From Phycisphaerales bacterium (GTDB taxonomy: Bacteria; Planctomycetota; Phycisphaerae; Phycisphaerales; SM1A02): 32,760 nt of DNA. The DNA is taken from positions 1 through 32,760 of the forward strand of contig JASMLG010000096.1 of assembly GCA_030748805.1 (NCBI GenBank), in the 5' to 3' direction. Numbering within the stretch: the stretch's first letter is position 1; every line of letters starts with the position of its first letter. The notes beneath the pieces were generated by a model, which saw nothing but the letters and a program-made list of their open reading frames with translations, was not told the DNA's origin and ran no database searches. Below are positions 18,422 through 27,066 of this stretch, piece after piece. The translations under genes and the position numbers were made by a program.

Positions 18422-18430
18422 TGTTAATAT
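18422..18430 (+). promoter_or_regulatory. Possible extended -10 element of the sulfotransferase gene
   Basis: TGTTAATAT resembles an extended -10 element (TG-n-TATAAT, with 4 of 6 matches in the hexamer) and ends 7 bases before the ATG at 18438. That start has no Shine-Dalgarno. A leaderless transcript would fit, though read-through from the APH gene is equally possible. Confidence 0.3.
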
Positions 18431-18437
18431 TTTGCGA

Positions 18438-19391
18438 ATGATGAACAACCTGATTCAAAAGATAAAGCCAGTTGCCAGATCTATTAAGTATGGGCGGCTA
18501 TTAAGAAAAGCTCAATCTGATTCTCTTGATAAAAACGCCTCCCCCCCTAATCCACCCGTTTCGTTTATATTTGGTTGCGGAAGATCAGGAACTACCATCT
18601 TAGGTAAACTTCTAGATACTCACGATGATGTGATTTATTTGTTTGAACCATACCATTTGTGGCGAGCGATTCTTCCTGAAACGGACATGATTCAGTTGTA
18701 TGGAGATTGTGACACTAATTGCATTTTGGATGGTGATCAAGTTCCCGAAGCAGTAATTCAACGATTCAATTCTTGCATGGCTGCTGAACTAAAGAGATCA
18801 AAGAAAACACACGCATCGTTAATTGAGAAAACGCCTATCAACGCGATGAGAATTCCACTCCTTTCGAAGATTAGCCCAAAGTCACAGATGCTCCATTTAG
18901 CTAGAAATGGAATCGATGTAGTTAGATCTATAGATCGATTGGCAAGCACAAATACATATCAACTCAGTGGCAAGGGCGACTGGAACCAATGGTGGGGTCG
19001 CGACCATTGTAAATGGAAATCTCTTTGCGATGATTCTATTGAAAAGGGCTATTTTGTAGATGAAATTGAGTCATTAACTACGAACATCGAGGTTGGTGCA
19101 CTTGAGTGGCTTGTGAGTTTAATTGAGATTAACCTCAATCAAGAACAATTAGGCAATCAACTCCTCGAAGTTTCCTATAACAACCTTACTGAGAATCCAA
19201 AAATTCAACTAACCAAAATATGCAATCATTTTGGGATTAAATCAGAGGATTCATGGCTTGATTATTGCTCTAATCAACTCGACAGCGCCAGAAAGAACCA
19301 AGGCGATCCAATAGTCCTTCCTCCAAAAATGTGCGAAGCATTCAATGCATTTCAAGATCAGTATGGCTTTGACGGGCAAGCAATCACCTAA
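18438..19391 (+). CDS. Sulfotransferase-family protein (PAPS-dependent)
   Basis: This protein of about 317 residues belongs to the P-loop sulfotransferase family, which moves sulfate from PAPS to sugars, peptides or lipids. The 5'-phosphosulfate-binding loop is FIFGCGRSGTTILGKLL (G46 to T53 at its core). The 3'-phosphate-binding region is LARNGIDVVRS at about 152-163, where many relatives have R(D/N)P. A basic N-terminus of about 30 residues precedes the core without an obvious membrane anchor. Two adjacent ATGs at 18438 and 18441 are possible starts; neither has a Shine-Dalgarno. It follows the APH-fold kinase closely, so both may modify the same small molecule or surface glycan, which is only an inference. 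Confidence 0.8.
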   Translation: MMNNLIQKIKPVARSIKYGRLLRKAQSDSLDKNASPPNPPVSFIFGCGRSGTTILGKLLDTHDDVIYLFEPYHLWRAILPETDMIQLYGDCDTNCILDGDQVPEAVIQRFNSCMAAELKRSKKTHASLIEKTPINAMRIPLLSKISPKSQMLHLARNGIDVVRSIDRLASTNTYQLSGKGDWNQWWGRDHCKWKSLCDDSIEKGYFVDEIESLTTNIEVGALEWLVSLIEINLNQEQLGNQLLEVSYNNLTENPKIQLTKICNHFGIKSEDSWLDYCSNQLDSARKNQGDPIVLPPKMCEAFNAFQDQYGFDGQAIT

Positions 19392-19398
19392 TAACTGT

Positions 19399-19427
19399 TT
19401 GCGGGTACTTTAGATATGGGATAGAAT
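19399..19427 (+). promoter_or_regulatory. Promoter of the TPR-like membrane protein / pseudouridine synthase operon
   Basis: TTGCGG (19399-19404), a 17-base spacer and TAGAAT (19422-19427, 5 of 6 matches) lie 30 bases upstream of the ATG at 19458. Unlike several neighbours this gene has a leader with a Shine-Dalgarno sequence (AAGGA, about 19443-19447). Confidence 0.45.
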
Positions 19428-19457
19428 GCCACGTTCTCAATTAAGGACGACTTAAAA

Positions 19458-20216
19458 ATGGATCGAGACAGATTAAAAGATATACAAACAGCAGATCTTG
19501 CTGAGAGCCAAGTAAACGAGGATTTCGTACATTGGCTAAAAACAAAAGGTCCAAGTTATTTGTTAATAATAATGATCGTAGTTGTCGCTTATCTTTTATT
19601 CGTACGGTATCAACAGGGCCAAAGTGCACACCGTGCTGAGGCATGGAGCGAGTACTTTGAATCGATAAACTCTGGTCTTCCTGCATCCCATGAGGATGTC
19701 GCTAAAACTTATTCAGGAGTTGATGCAATTGAAGGGTTGGGTTTAATCAATGCTGGAGATGCATATCTTAAAGCTGTGATTTTAGAAAAAACAATCGGAA
19801 GTAACGATGATATCTCAACTGAATTATCCGAGGAAGATCGCACTTTTTATCTTACAAAATCAGACAACTTATATAAGCTAGTAATCGACAAGGATGATCA
19901 ATCGAACGAATATTCATTGCTTACTGTTACTGCTTTATATGGTCGTGCTGCAGTCGCTGAATCAAATGGAGATATAGATTCAGCAAAGACTTTTTATGAA
20001 AAAATTATTTCCCGAATTTCAAACCAATATCCTGCACTTGCAGATCAAGCTCGCTCAAGAATAGATACTCTCCCACCACTTGCTAACACTATCAATCTTC
20101 CTTCAGACCTAGACGTTTCCGCTCGTAACAATCAAGTATTACAGCGAGATTCAGCACCAATTAACTCCACAGTAGGATCATTAACTGATATCACTGAGAG
20201 TGACGGTTCAAAATAA
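19458..20216 (+). CDS. Membrane-anchored TPR-like protein (YfgM-like)
   Basis: The protein has 252 residues. A short charged cytoplasmic N-terminus is followed by one transmembrane helix at about residues 33-50 (LLIIMIVVVAYLLFV). A soluble helical domain with TPR-like repeats follows, for example the stretch ALYGRAAVAESNGDIDSAKTFYEKI, written here in two overlapping parts: ALYGRAAVAESNG and DIDSAKTFYEKI. The layout resembles YfgM/TPR_21 proteins, which accompany SecYEG in E. coli, but sequence support for that exact role is weak. The last 45 residues are rich in Ser, Asn and Asp and look disordered. AAGGA lies about 10 bases before the ATG. Its TAA overlaps the ATG of the pseudouridine synthase gene (TAATG), so the two are translationally coupled. 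Confidence 0.6.
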   Translation: MDRDRLKDIQTADLAESQVNEDFVHWLKTKGPSYLLIIMIVVVAYLLFVRYQQGQSAHRAEAWSEYFESINSGLPASHEDVAKTYSGVDAIEGLGLINAGDAYLKAVILEKTIGSNDDISTELSEEDRTFYLTKSDNLYKLVIDKDDQSNEYSLLTVTALYGRAAVAESNGDIDSAKTFYEKIISRISNQYPALADQARSRIDTLPPLANTINLPSDLDVSARNNQVLQRDSAPINSTVGSLTDITESDGSK

Positions 20217-21364
20217 TGCGTAAACCGAGTAATCGGTCTAAAAATATTTTAGATGGTGGCGGCAATATAGATTCAAACGCACTTTACCGAGAATATGAAG
20301 AAAGATTGTCTTGTGACGATTCTCCGGTTGAAGCAACTTTTACTTTAACAAGAAATCTAGATAGGCGGATAGATAGTTATCTCGCAACTAGAATCCCTTT
20401 TCTTTCCAGAACAAGTATCAAACGGCTCATTGAAGAGAAAATGGTTACAGTCAACGGAAGATTCCCTAAGGGTTCCACCAAACTTCACAAAGGGGATGTT
20501 GTCAATGTCATTCTTCCTCCTCCACCCTCTTCAGAAATCCCTGCAGAAGAAATCCCACTAAAAGTTTTGCATGAGGATAACGATTTAATTATGATCAACA
20601 AGGATGATGACATCATCGTTCACCCAGCAAGATCCAATAAGTCAGGAACAATAGTAAACGCTCTTTCTTGGCACTTCCAAAATGTAAGTAGTGGGGAACT
20701 TTCCTCAGTTGGTGAAGAATACGCAAGACCGGGTGTAGTGCATAGACTCGATCGGCACACAACTGGAGTTATGGTGGCTGCTAAAACAGACACTGCTCAT
20801 TGGCGACTTGGCAAACAATTTGAACAAAGAAAAACTAAGAAACGTTATCTAGCGATTGTTCATGGAGAAGTCGAACCGCTTAGTGACACTATTGATGTTC
20901 CCCTTGGCAAACACCCAACTAAACGAGACGGTTATGCAGTTAGATGGGACAACACTGGCAAACCGTCTGTGACTTTGTTTCATGTAAGAGAAATATACGA
21001 AGGTTACTCTCTCCTTGAATTGGACTTAAAAACCGGACGAACACATCAAATCCGATTGCACTTACAGCATTTGGGCTATCCAATTGTTGGAGATGATATT
21101 TATGGAGGCAAGCACTTAAAGTATTCAGACATTGTTCCAAGAGGAGTTCAAATCGATAATCCAAGAACTGATTATGTAATTCAACGACAAGCTCTTCATG
21201 CTGGGTATCTTGCTTTTACACATCCAATTACCGAGAAGCCACTTGAATTCACAGCCCCACTTCATGAAGATATGGCAAATCTGCTGAAACTTCTTAGGAA
21301 GTATAGATTCAAAAAAGCACCCACACTGCCAAACACCATTATCAAACTCGACTCCACAATCTAA
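20216..21364 (+). CDS. RluA/RluD-family 23S rRNA pseudouridine synthase
   Basis: This 382-residue enzyme converts uridines to pseudouridine in large-subunit rRNA (RluD/RluC-type) or tRNA. After an unusual N-terminal extension of about 45 polar residues there is an S4 RNA-binding domain (RRIDSYLATRIPFLSRTSIK to GDVVNVILPPPP). The catalytic motif GVVHRLDRHTTGVMV contains the active-site Asp. The closing motif is LKTGRTHQIRLHLQHLGYP-IVGD. The exact target uridine cannot be read from the sequence, so no specific symbol is given. The ATG overlaps the stop of the upstream gene as TAATG. The gene converges on mraY, with a 106-base intergenic region that can fold. Confidence 0.93.
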   Translation: MRKPSNRSKNILDGGGNIDSNALYREYEERLSCDDSPVEATFTLTRNLDRRIDSYLATRIPFLSRTSIKRLIEEKMVTVNGRFPKGSTKLHKGDVVNVILPPPPSSEIPAEEIPLKVLHEDNDLIMINKDDDIIVHPARSNKSGTIVNALSWHFQNVSSGELSSVGEEYARPGVVHRLDRHTTGVMVAAKTDTAHWRLGKQFEQRKTKKRYLAIVHGEVEPLSDTIDVPLGKHPTKRDGYAVRWDNTGKPSVTLFHVREIYEGYSLLELDLKTGRTHQIRLHLQHLGYPIVGDDIYGGKHLKYSDIVPRGVQIDNPRTDYVIQRQALHAGYLAFTHPITEKPLEFTAPLHEDMANLLKLLRKYRFKKAPTLPNTIIKLDSTI

Positions 21365-21371
21365 TGCTTTA

Positions 21372-21462
21372 ATAGCCATTCCCTACTTCCCTAGGGTGAG
21401 AGCCCAATACATAAGCCCAGTTACAGGTTTAAATCTGAGCTTATCACCATTGTTATGGCTAT
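21372..21462. other. Foldable intergenic element between convergent genes
   Basis: An 8-bp perfect outer helix (ATAGCCAT 21372-21379 with ATGGCTAT 21455-21462) encloses two hairpins. One is CCCTA/TAGGG (21381-21385 with 21392-21396). The other is a 9-bp helix with one mismatch (ATAAGC-c-CAG 21411-21420 with CTG-a-GCTTAT 21435-21444). It occupies most of the gap between the pseudouridine synthase and mraY stop codons. It may act as a bidirectional transcription end or be a structured RNA. No T-run follows on either strand, so it is not a textbook terminator. Confidence 0.35.
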
Positions 21463-21470
21463 CAAGTTAT

Positions 21471-22640
21471 TTACCTCATCTTGATTGAAACAAGAGCGAT
21501 CATCGCAAGGATGACTGCCACTACCCAAAAGCGAGTTACGACCTGCGATTCAGACCAACCCTTTCGGTGGAAGTGATGATGAATTGGAGCACATCTAAAG
21601 ATACGCTTTCCGCCGGTAAGTTTGGAGTAATAAATCTGCAAAAAACTACTCCCAATTTCCATAACGAAAACTCCCCCTATTATCAATAGCAAAAATTCTT
21701 GACGAATAATAATCGCTATTGTTGCAAGCAATCCCCCAAGTGGCATTGATCCTGTATCGCCCATAAATACCTTTGCTGGATGGCAGTTGAACCACAAGAA
21801 GCCAAGGCAAGCACCAGCTGTCGCTCCAGTTACAACCATCATCTCAGCTGCACCTTCAATATAAGGCAGTAGTAAGAATCCCGCTAAGTCAGGTGAGCCA
21901 GCGATGTAGCAAAGTATCATCAATGCGAAACTTGCAATCATTACCGTTCCAGGTGCAAGACCGTCTAAGCCATCAGTTATGTTGACAGCATTCGACATTA
22001 AAACAACCATAAATACCGAAATAACAATGAAGCTAACCGAGCCCAGAATGATAACGTTCGGAGAAAGGATTAATGATTCAGTACTTGGCAAATAAGTCCG
22101 CACAAATGGTAGTGTCAATGAATGGGCGGCTTCACCTCCTCCGGAATACTTGAAAACCATTACTCCGACAATTGCACCAAAACCAAACTGAAACAATAAT
22201 TTTTCCCAAGAATACAAGCCATCTCTAGATCCGGGCTTTCTATGCCCTGCAACTAATTTTAGGTAATCATCAATCCCACCTAAGGCAGCAAACAGGAAAA
22301 TTACCATCAATAAAAGTTGAACGTATCGGTTGTTGAGATCAGCTAGTAACAATGTAGTGACTAGAACTGAGCCGATTAGTAACATCCCCCCCATGGTCGG
22401 CGTATTCTCTTTGCTCTTCATAAGAGCATTGAGTTCTTCATGATTGAACTCTGCGTGGTCGCCGATCTTCATCTTGATTAGCCATCTAATCAGTGGTTTT
22501 CCTAGGATCATTACAATAAAAAAAGCCACTACTACAGCGGTGAATGAACGAAACTCCCTTTGGTACAAGACCTGTAGGAATGAATATAACCCTACACTGT
22601 CTAGCCATTGGTCCATAGATTGCAATAAGTTGTAAAGCAT
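21471..22640 (-). CDS. mraY: Phospho-N-acetylmuramoyl-pentapeptide transferase
   Basis: MraY transfers phospho-MurNAc-pentapeptide from UDP to undecaprenyl phosphate, forming lipid I on the cytoplasmic face of the inner membrane. The 389-residue protein has about ten hydrophobic helices. Family motifs are all present: TPTMGG, GGIDDYLK, NAVNITDGLDGLA, FNCHPAKVFMGDTGS and the histidine-rich PIHHHFHRKGW loop. It is the last gene of the operon, 19 bases after murF. The ATG at 22640 has no clear Shine-Dalgarno; a second in-frame ATG at 22616 is possible. The usual next genes of a dcw cluster (murD, ftsW, murG) do not follow. Confidence 0.97.
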   Translation of the reverse strand: MLYNLLQSMDQWLDSVGLYSFLQVLYQREFRSFTAVVVAFFIVMILGKPLIRWLIKMKIGDHAEFNHEELNALMKSKENTPTMGGMLLIGSVLVTTLLLADLNNRYVQLLLMVIFLFAALGGIDDYLKLVAGHRKPGSRDGLYSWEKLLFQFGFGAIVGVMVFKYSGGGEAAHSLTLPFVRTYLPSTESLILSPNVIILGSVSFIVISVFMVVLMSNAVNITDGLDGLAPGTVMIASFALMILCYIAGSPDLAGFLLLPYIEGAAEMMVVTGATAGACLGFLWFNCHPAKVFMGDTGSMPLGGLLATIAIIIRQEFLLLIIGGVFVMEIGSSFLQIYYSKLTGGKRIFRCAPIHHHFHRKGWSESQVVTRFWVVAVILAMIALVSIKMR

Positions 22641-22659
22641 GTATTAGGTGTATCGTCGG

Positions 22660-23988
22660 CTACAGCGTTGAAACTTTTGTATGACGAATTGTTTCAATAA
22701 TTCTTTCTAGTTTGAAGCCCCTTGAACCCTTTATCAAAACTGTATCTCTAGGGCATAGCAAATTTGCAATTCTCTCGATAGCGGAATCATCGGATACTGG
22801 CTCAAAAATCGAACCTAACATCTCTGATACTGGCTCCATTTCTTGACCTACTAGAATAATTAGATCCACCTCTGTTTTTGAAATCAAATTAGCCAGCAAT
22901 TTGTGCTCAAAGTGAGAGTGTTCTCCCAATTCAAGCATTGCCCCAAGGACTAGCACTTTTCTCCTGCCTTTAACTGCTGAGAAGAACTCGATAGCGGATC
23001 GCATAGATGCCGGATTTGCGTTGTAAGAATCATCATAAAAGACGATTTCTTTGACTCGTTGTTTATTTAGCCTGCCATCTGGTGATGAAACTTCTGCAGC
23101 CAAAGCAAGAAGTTTTTGAATGCTTATAGTTTTCAAAATATGCCTTGCTGCGACAATGGCTAATGCAGCATTTACGGCATTGTGGCTCCCCAACAAGGAC
23201 AAAACAACTTTATGCCCTTCTATCTCCAAGGTAGAAAACCCCTCAGGGTTTGTCCCTGTCTTGATATAAACGTCCGAACTTTTTGACCCCACTGTACAGA
23301 CAGTTGCAGAAATATCAATTCCAGAAACATCAATTGTATCTGGGACAACTACAAATCCTCTCTTTGGAACTGCTTGTAACAATTTACCTTTCTCAACCAA
23401 TACAGTATTTAAGTTTCCAAACCCATCAAGATGTGCCCTTTCAATTGAGGTTAATATTGCAACATCTGGTTGAATTAAATCAGCAAGTGGTTCAATTTCT
23501 CCAACGTCATTTGCGCCTACCTCCGCTACCAAATAATTGGAATCTTCTGCATCAAGGATTGTCAAAGGAACACCTAAATCATTGTTGAAACTTTTTCTCG
23601 ATGATGTCGTGCCCTCACCAAGAATGTGAGCAAGAATGTCTTTTGTAGTGGTCTTACCAACAGAGCCAGTTATTGCTGAAACACATTCTAGGCGGATTGA
23701 TTTTCGCCTTTCTTCTGCAAGGATTTGCAATGCCTTTCTAGTATCCTGAACAACAATCAAAGGCACAGAAACATCTCTCAACTTTTCAACAACAACCGCA
23801 CTGCATCCACTTAAGATAGCACTATCTAAATAATCGTGACCATCTACATTTTCACCCTGCATGGCAAAAAAAACTTTTCCTTCACAACAATTCCTTGAAT
23901 CAATCTCTGCACCAGAGCAAACTATATCTGGATCTCCAAGTAATTCCCCACAAATATAACCTGACAATTCTCCTGTTGTGAAACTCAT
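22660..23988 (-). CDS. murF: UDP-MurNAc-tripeptide:D-alanyl-D-alanine ligase
   Basis: MurF adds D-Ala-D-Ala to the UDP-MurNAc-tripeptide in the cytoplasm. The 442-residue length fits the family. The ATP-binding loop is TGSVGKTTTKDIL at about residues 105-117. The central Mur ligase motifs follow: LVAEVGANDVGEIEPL, the nucleotide-contact SHNAVNALA-type stretch (GSHNAVNAALA) and YDDSYNANPASMRSA. LGAMLELGEHS and KGSRGFKLE mark the C-terminal domain. The ATG overlaps the murE stop by 4 bases (ATGA). Confidence 0.96.
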   Translation of the reverse strand: MSFTTGELSGYICGELLGDPDIVCSGAEIDSRNCCEGKVFFAMQGENVDGHDYLDSAILSGCSAVVVEKLRDVSVPLIVVQDTRKALQILAEERRKSIRLECVSAITGSVGKTTTKDILAHILGEGTTSSRKSFNNDLGVPLTILDAEDSNYLVAEVGANDVGEIEPLADLIQPDVAILTSIERAHLDGFGNLNTVLVEKGKLLQAVPKRGFVVVPDTIDVSGIDISATVCTVGSKSSDVYIKTGTNPEGFSTLEIEGHKVVLSLLGSHNAVNAALAIVAARHILKTISIQKLLALAAEVSSPDGRLNKQRVKEIVFYDDSYNANPASMRSAIEFFSAVKGRRKVLVLGAMLELGEHSHFEHKLLANLISKTEVDLIILVGQEMEPVSEMLGSIFEPVSDDSAIERIANLLCPRDTVLIKGSRGFKLERIIETIRHTKVSTL

Positions 23989-25481
23989 TCTATGGAACCC
24001 TTTGCTGCTTCTTCTGCAACAAGAACATCATCAAACGGTATTACGCTGTCTTTTAAAATCTGATTTTTTTCGTGTCCCTTACCCGCAATTACCACAATGT
24101 CACATTCACACGCAGAGTTTACCGCTGTTTGAATTGCGCTCTTTCGGTCTGCAATTCGATGCACCAACGGTAGGCGATCACTTGGAACTCCACATATTAC
24201 TTCATCAAGTATTAGTTCTGGATCTTCGCTTCTTGGATTATCACTTGTTGCGTAAGCAACATCACCAATTGTTGAGGCAACCTTTCCCATCCTAGGACGT
24301 TTAGATTTATCACGATCACCACCACAACCAAAAACAACATGTAGTTTGCCGCCTTCGGGGAGTATCTCTCGTACTGACCAGAGCATTTTTTCAAGTGCGT
24401 CATCTGTATGAGCAAAGTCAACAAAAATCGCTGCTTTTTCAGATCGAACTCTCTCAAGACGTCCCGGCGGAGGAATCGCACTCGACAGAGCATTTTTTAT
24501 TAATTCAGGTGACAAACCAAGTTGGTAGGCAACTGCAACTGCTTGCAAAGCATTGATTGCATTATGCCGACCAAGTAGTGGCAAAACTACTTCAATGGTT
24601 CCCCAATTACCATGTAAACAAACATGAGATCCATCAAGTTTCTCCTCAACAATTTCAACCCAAGCATTCGCTGTATCGCTTTCTAACCTACACGAAATAA
24701 CATTCGCTTTTGCACAATCCGCAACAGTCCAACCAGCAGGATCGTCCATGTTTATTACCGCTGTATCCTTAACGTTGTTGAACAATTTCATTTTTGCTTG
24801 AAGGTAAGAGTCAACTGATCCATGATAATCAAGGTGATCTCCAGATAAATTAGTAAAAACCCCGATGTCAAAGTTAAGAGCAGCAACTCTACCTTGATCT
24901 AAAGCATGGCTTGAACATTCCATAACAGCAGCAACGCAACCGTTGTCAACCATCGAATGCAAGATGCAACCTATATCGCAAAAACTTGGTGTGGTTAATG
25001 TTGAGTTTTGTGAATCAATCCCATCATCGCATACTATTGTGCCAAGCAAACCGCATTTCATATTCGATTCTTTAAGAATATGATGAATCAACCACGAAAC
25101 AGTTGTCTTTCCATTTGTTCCTGTAACTCCAATCAACTTCAATTTACTTGAAGGATTACCATGAAATCGCTCTGATATAACAGCCCCAACTTTACATGGA
25201 TTATATGTTTCAATAATTGCTACTTTTCTATTTGCCAGCGAACTTGCAACTTCTGGAGTGCAAACAACTGCAACAGCACCCTTATTCAAAGCGTCATCAA
25301 TAAAACATGCCCCATCACGACGAGTTCCACTACGAGCAACGAATAATGAACCATGCTTTACTCGGTCTGAATGTTGAACAACACTAGATATCGTCGTAGC
25401 GAATTCTTCGCCTAATAATCTTGCATCCAATCCTTCTATTAGTTTCTCAATTTGTTGCATCCGTGCATTTACAGGATACAT
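23985..25481 (-). CDS. murE: UDP-MurNAc-L-alanyl-D-glutamate:meso-diaminopimelate ligase
   Basis: MurE adds the third residue of the peptidoglycan stem peptide. The 498-residue protein has the P-loop GVTGTNGKTTVSW at about residues 115-127, and MECSSHALDQGRV and TNLSGDHLDYHGS of the central domain. The DNPRSEDP motif at about 414 is the signature of enzymes that add meso-diaminopimelate rather than lysine. The organism therefore probably makes Gram-negative-type peptidoglycan, of note because many planctomycetes were long thought to lack it. The ATG shares a base with the queA stop (TAATG). Confidence 0.96.
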   Translation of the reverse strand: MYPVNARMQQIEKLIEGLDARLLGEEFATTISSVVQHSDRVKHGSLFVARSGTRRDGACFIDDALNKGAVAVVCTPEVASSLANRKVAIIETYNPCKVGAVISERFHGNPSSKLKLIGVTGTNGKTTVSWLIHHILKESNMKCGLLGTIVCDDGIDSQNSTLTTPSFCDIGCILHSMVDNGCVAAVMECSSHALDQGRVAALNFDIGVFTNLSGDHLDYHGSVDSYLQAKMKLFNNVKDTAVINMDDPAGWTVADCAKANVISCRLESDTANAWVEIVEEKLDGSHVCLHGNWGTIEVVLPLLGRHNAINALQAVAVAYQLGLSPELIKNALSSAIPPPGRLERVRSEKAAIFVDFAHTDDALEKMLWSVREILPEGGKLHVVFGCGGDRDKSKRPRMGKVASTIGDVAYATSDNPRSEDPELILDEVICGVPSDRLPLVHRIADRKSAIQTAVNSACECDIVVIAGKGHEKNQILKDSVIPFDDVLVAEEAAKGSIE

Positions 25482-26554
25482 TATTTAACTAAGTCAGGTG
25501 GAATAAACATTGCATCACCATAACTGTAGAAACGATATCCAGAAGAAATTGCCTCAGCGTAAGCAGATTTCATTTTGTCAATACCAATTTTTGCTGCAAC
25601 TAGAGCTAGCAATGTTGATTTAGGTAAGTGGAAGTTGGTCAAAATGCCATCGACTAACTGAAATCTGTAGGGTGGAGTTATCATCAATTTTGTGTTTCCA
25701 CTTAGTCCACCGCTTTCTGGCCATGACCCTATATCTGGGAGTGACTCTAATGTTCTTACAGACGTGGTCCCAACAGCGATAATTTTACGATTGTCAGAAA
25801 CCGTTTTCCTGATTACATCCAATGAATTCTGGCTAACGAACCATCTCTCTTCGTGCATTTCATGGTCTTCGATTCGGCTTGTTTCGATTCCCTTGAATGT
25901 CCCAGCCCCAACATCAAGAGTAACTGACACAACTTGGATGCCATCTGCCTGAATTGCATCTAATAATTCAGCATCAAAATGCAGACCCGCTGTTGGTGCT
26001 GCTACTGATCTGCATTGTTGAAGATCAGCATACACTGTTTGATAATTTATTCGATCTATATAGTCGTCTGTTTGTAAATCACCCCTTGCGCCAATAATGT
26101 AGGGTGGGATTGGAGTAGAACCGTTATCAGTCAGAATATCTAGAGCACTTCTTGAATCAGAGCATTCGCAAAGCCAATTTTTTTCTACTTTTCTCAACAG
26201 TTTCAATTGGACACCATCGATTATCTCTATCACAATTCCTTCTCGTAATTTCCCATTACTTTTCAACATGACATTCCAGCATGAATCATCTTGTTGCAAA
26301 AATAATCCCTCCACTTTCCCACCGGAGTCGATTCGTTTTGCAAAAAATCTTGCAGGCATAACGGATGTTTCATTTACAACTAATACTGATCCTCGTTCAA
26401 TAAAATTAGGCAATTCTGCAACTCGTTTATGTAAATAATTTTCGCCATCAATAACTAGCATCTTCGCAGAAGACCGAGGATTTGCTGGAGCAGTTGCAAT
26501 CATTCCTTCAGGCAATTCATACATCAAATCTTCAATTGTCAGTGTAGTAGTCAC
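25481..26554 (-). CDS. queA: S-adenosylmethionine:tRNA ribosyltransferase-isomerase
   Basis: QueA moves the ribosyl part of SAM onto 7-aminomethyl-7-deazaguanine in tRNA, giving epoxyqueuosine in the queuosine pathway. The 357 residues show the usual start (YELPEGMIATAPANPRSSAKML). Inside lie ARFFAKRIDSGGKVEGLFL, RSVAAPTAGLHFD, LDVGAGTFKGIE and NFHLPKSTLLALVAA, all family signatures. The start codon is GTG at 26554, overlapping the stop of the small zincin gene (GTGA). It lies in the middle of a def-fmt-murE operon, an unusual but not unique position for a tRNA modification gene. Confidence 0.96.
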   Translation of the reverse strand: MTTTLTIEDLMYELPEGMIATAPANPRSSAKMLVIDGENYLHKRVAELPNFIERGSVLVVNETSVMPARFFAKRIDSGGKVEGLFLQQDDSCWNVMLKSNGKLREGIVIEIIDGVQLKLLRKVEKNWLCECSDSRSALDILTDNGSTPIPPYIIGARGDLQTDDYIDRINYQTVYADLQQCRSVAAPTAGLHFDAELLDAIQADGIQVVSVTLDVGAGTFKGIETSRIEDHEMHEERWFVSQNSLDVIRKTVSDNRKIIAVGTTSVRTLESLPDIGSWPESGGLSGNTKLMITPPYRFQLVDGILTNFHLPKSTLLALVAAKIGIDKMKSAYAEAISSGYRFYSYGDAMFIPPDLVK

Positions 26555-27066
26555 AATGTTTTTTTGAATTGTTCAGGAATATATGGTTCAAGTTGAACTG
26601 GGATCGAGATAAGACCTCTTCGTAGTGCCTTAGACAAAGCATATCTAAGTGAATCATCTCGACGTTTTAGTACGTTTGCCGTCACCTTTACTCCATTGGC
26701 ATTCATCGCTTCGATCGCCCATACCCAAGCATAATATTCTTCAAGGCATCTGGGCTTGTATACATGAAATCCTATTGCATGGTGTCCTACTTCATGTAAA
26801 AAGATAGCGCAGCTCATAGGACCTTTTGGATAAGGCGACTCTACCATGCGGGAAATATTGCCATCCTTATCTTTTAATTCCCACGCACACCCACTCATGG
26901 AAGTTCTCCATTTTCTGATACGAAATCCGTATGTTTCTTTCATATTCTCAACAATTGCATCATATTTCGCTTGAATAGGACGTGACTTTTTTATTGGGGG
27001 TTCTACTTTAATTGGCTTTGGATTAATTAAATCCCATAGTGTCAATGCCAATGACTTTGCACTCAT
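26551..27066 (-). CDS. Small uncharacterised protein with HExxH zincin motif
   Basis: I do not recognise a named family. The 171-residue protein has a basic, proline-containing N-terminus and no signal peptide or membrane helix. It contains the zinc-metallopeptidase motif H91-E92-V-G-H95-H in AIFLHEVGHHAIGFHV. A possible third ligand pair E109-E110 lies in CLEEYYAWVWAIEAM, 14-15 residues on, as in gluzincin or ImmA/IrrE-like proteins. The C-terminal 50 residues are basic and helical. The ATG at 27066 is chosen because it overlaps the fmt stop (ATGA) and has GGAG 7 bases upstream; a start 15 bases earlier is less likely. Being coupled between fmt and queA suggests a constitutive housekeeping role, perhaps proteolytic. 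Confidence 0.75.
   Translation of the reverse strand: MSAKSLALTLWDLINPKPIKVEPPIKKSRPIQAKYDAIVENMKETYGFRIRKWRTSMSGCAWELKDKDGNISRMVESPYPKGPMSCAIFLHEVGHHAIGFHVYKPRCLEEYYAWVWAIEAMNANGVKVTANVLKRRDDSLRYALSKALRRGLISIPVQLEPYIPEQFKKTL

Noticed and set aside
21455..21470. A classical intrinsic terminator for mraY or the pseudouridine synthase.
   Set aside because: Stems are present in the gap but no T-run follows on either strand, so it is listed only as a foldable element.
23978..24295. A 105-codon plus-strand frame opposite murE, rich in Leu, Gln and His.
   Set aside because: Its composition is that expected from the antisense of a conserved Mur ligase; no promoter or Shine-Dalgarno was seen.
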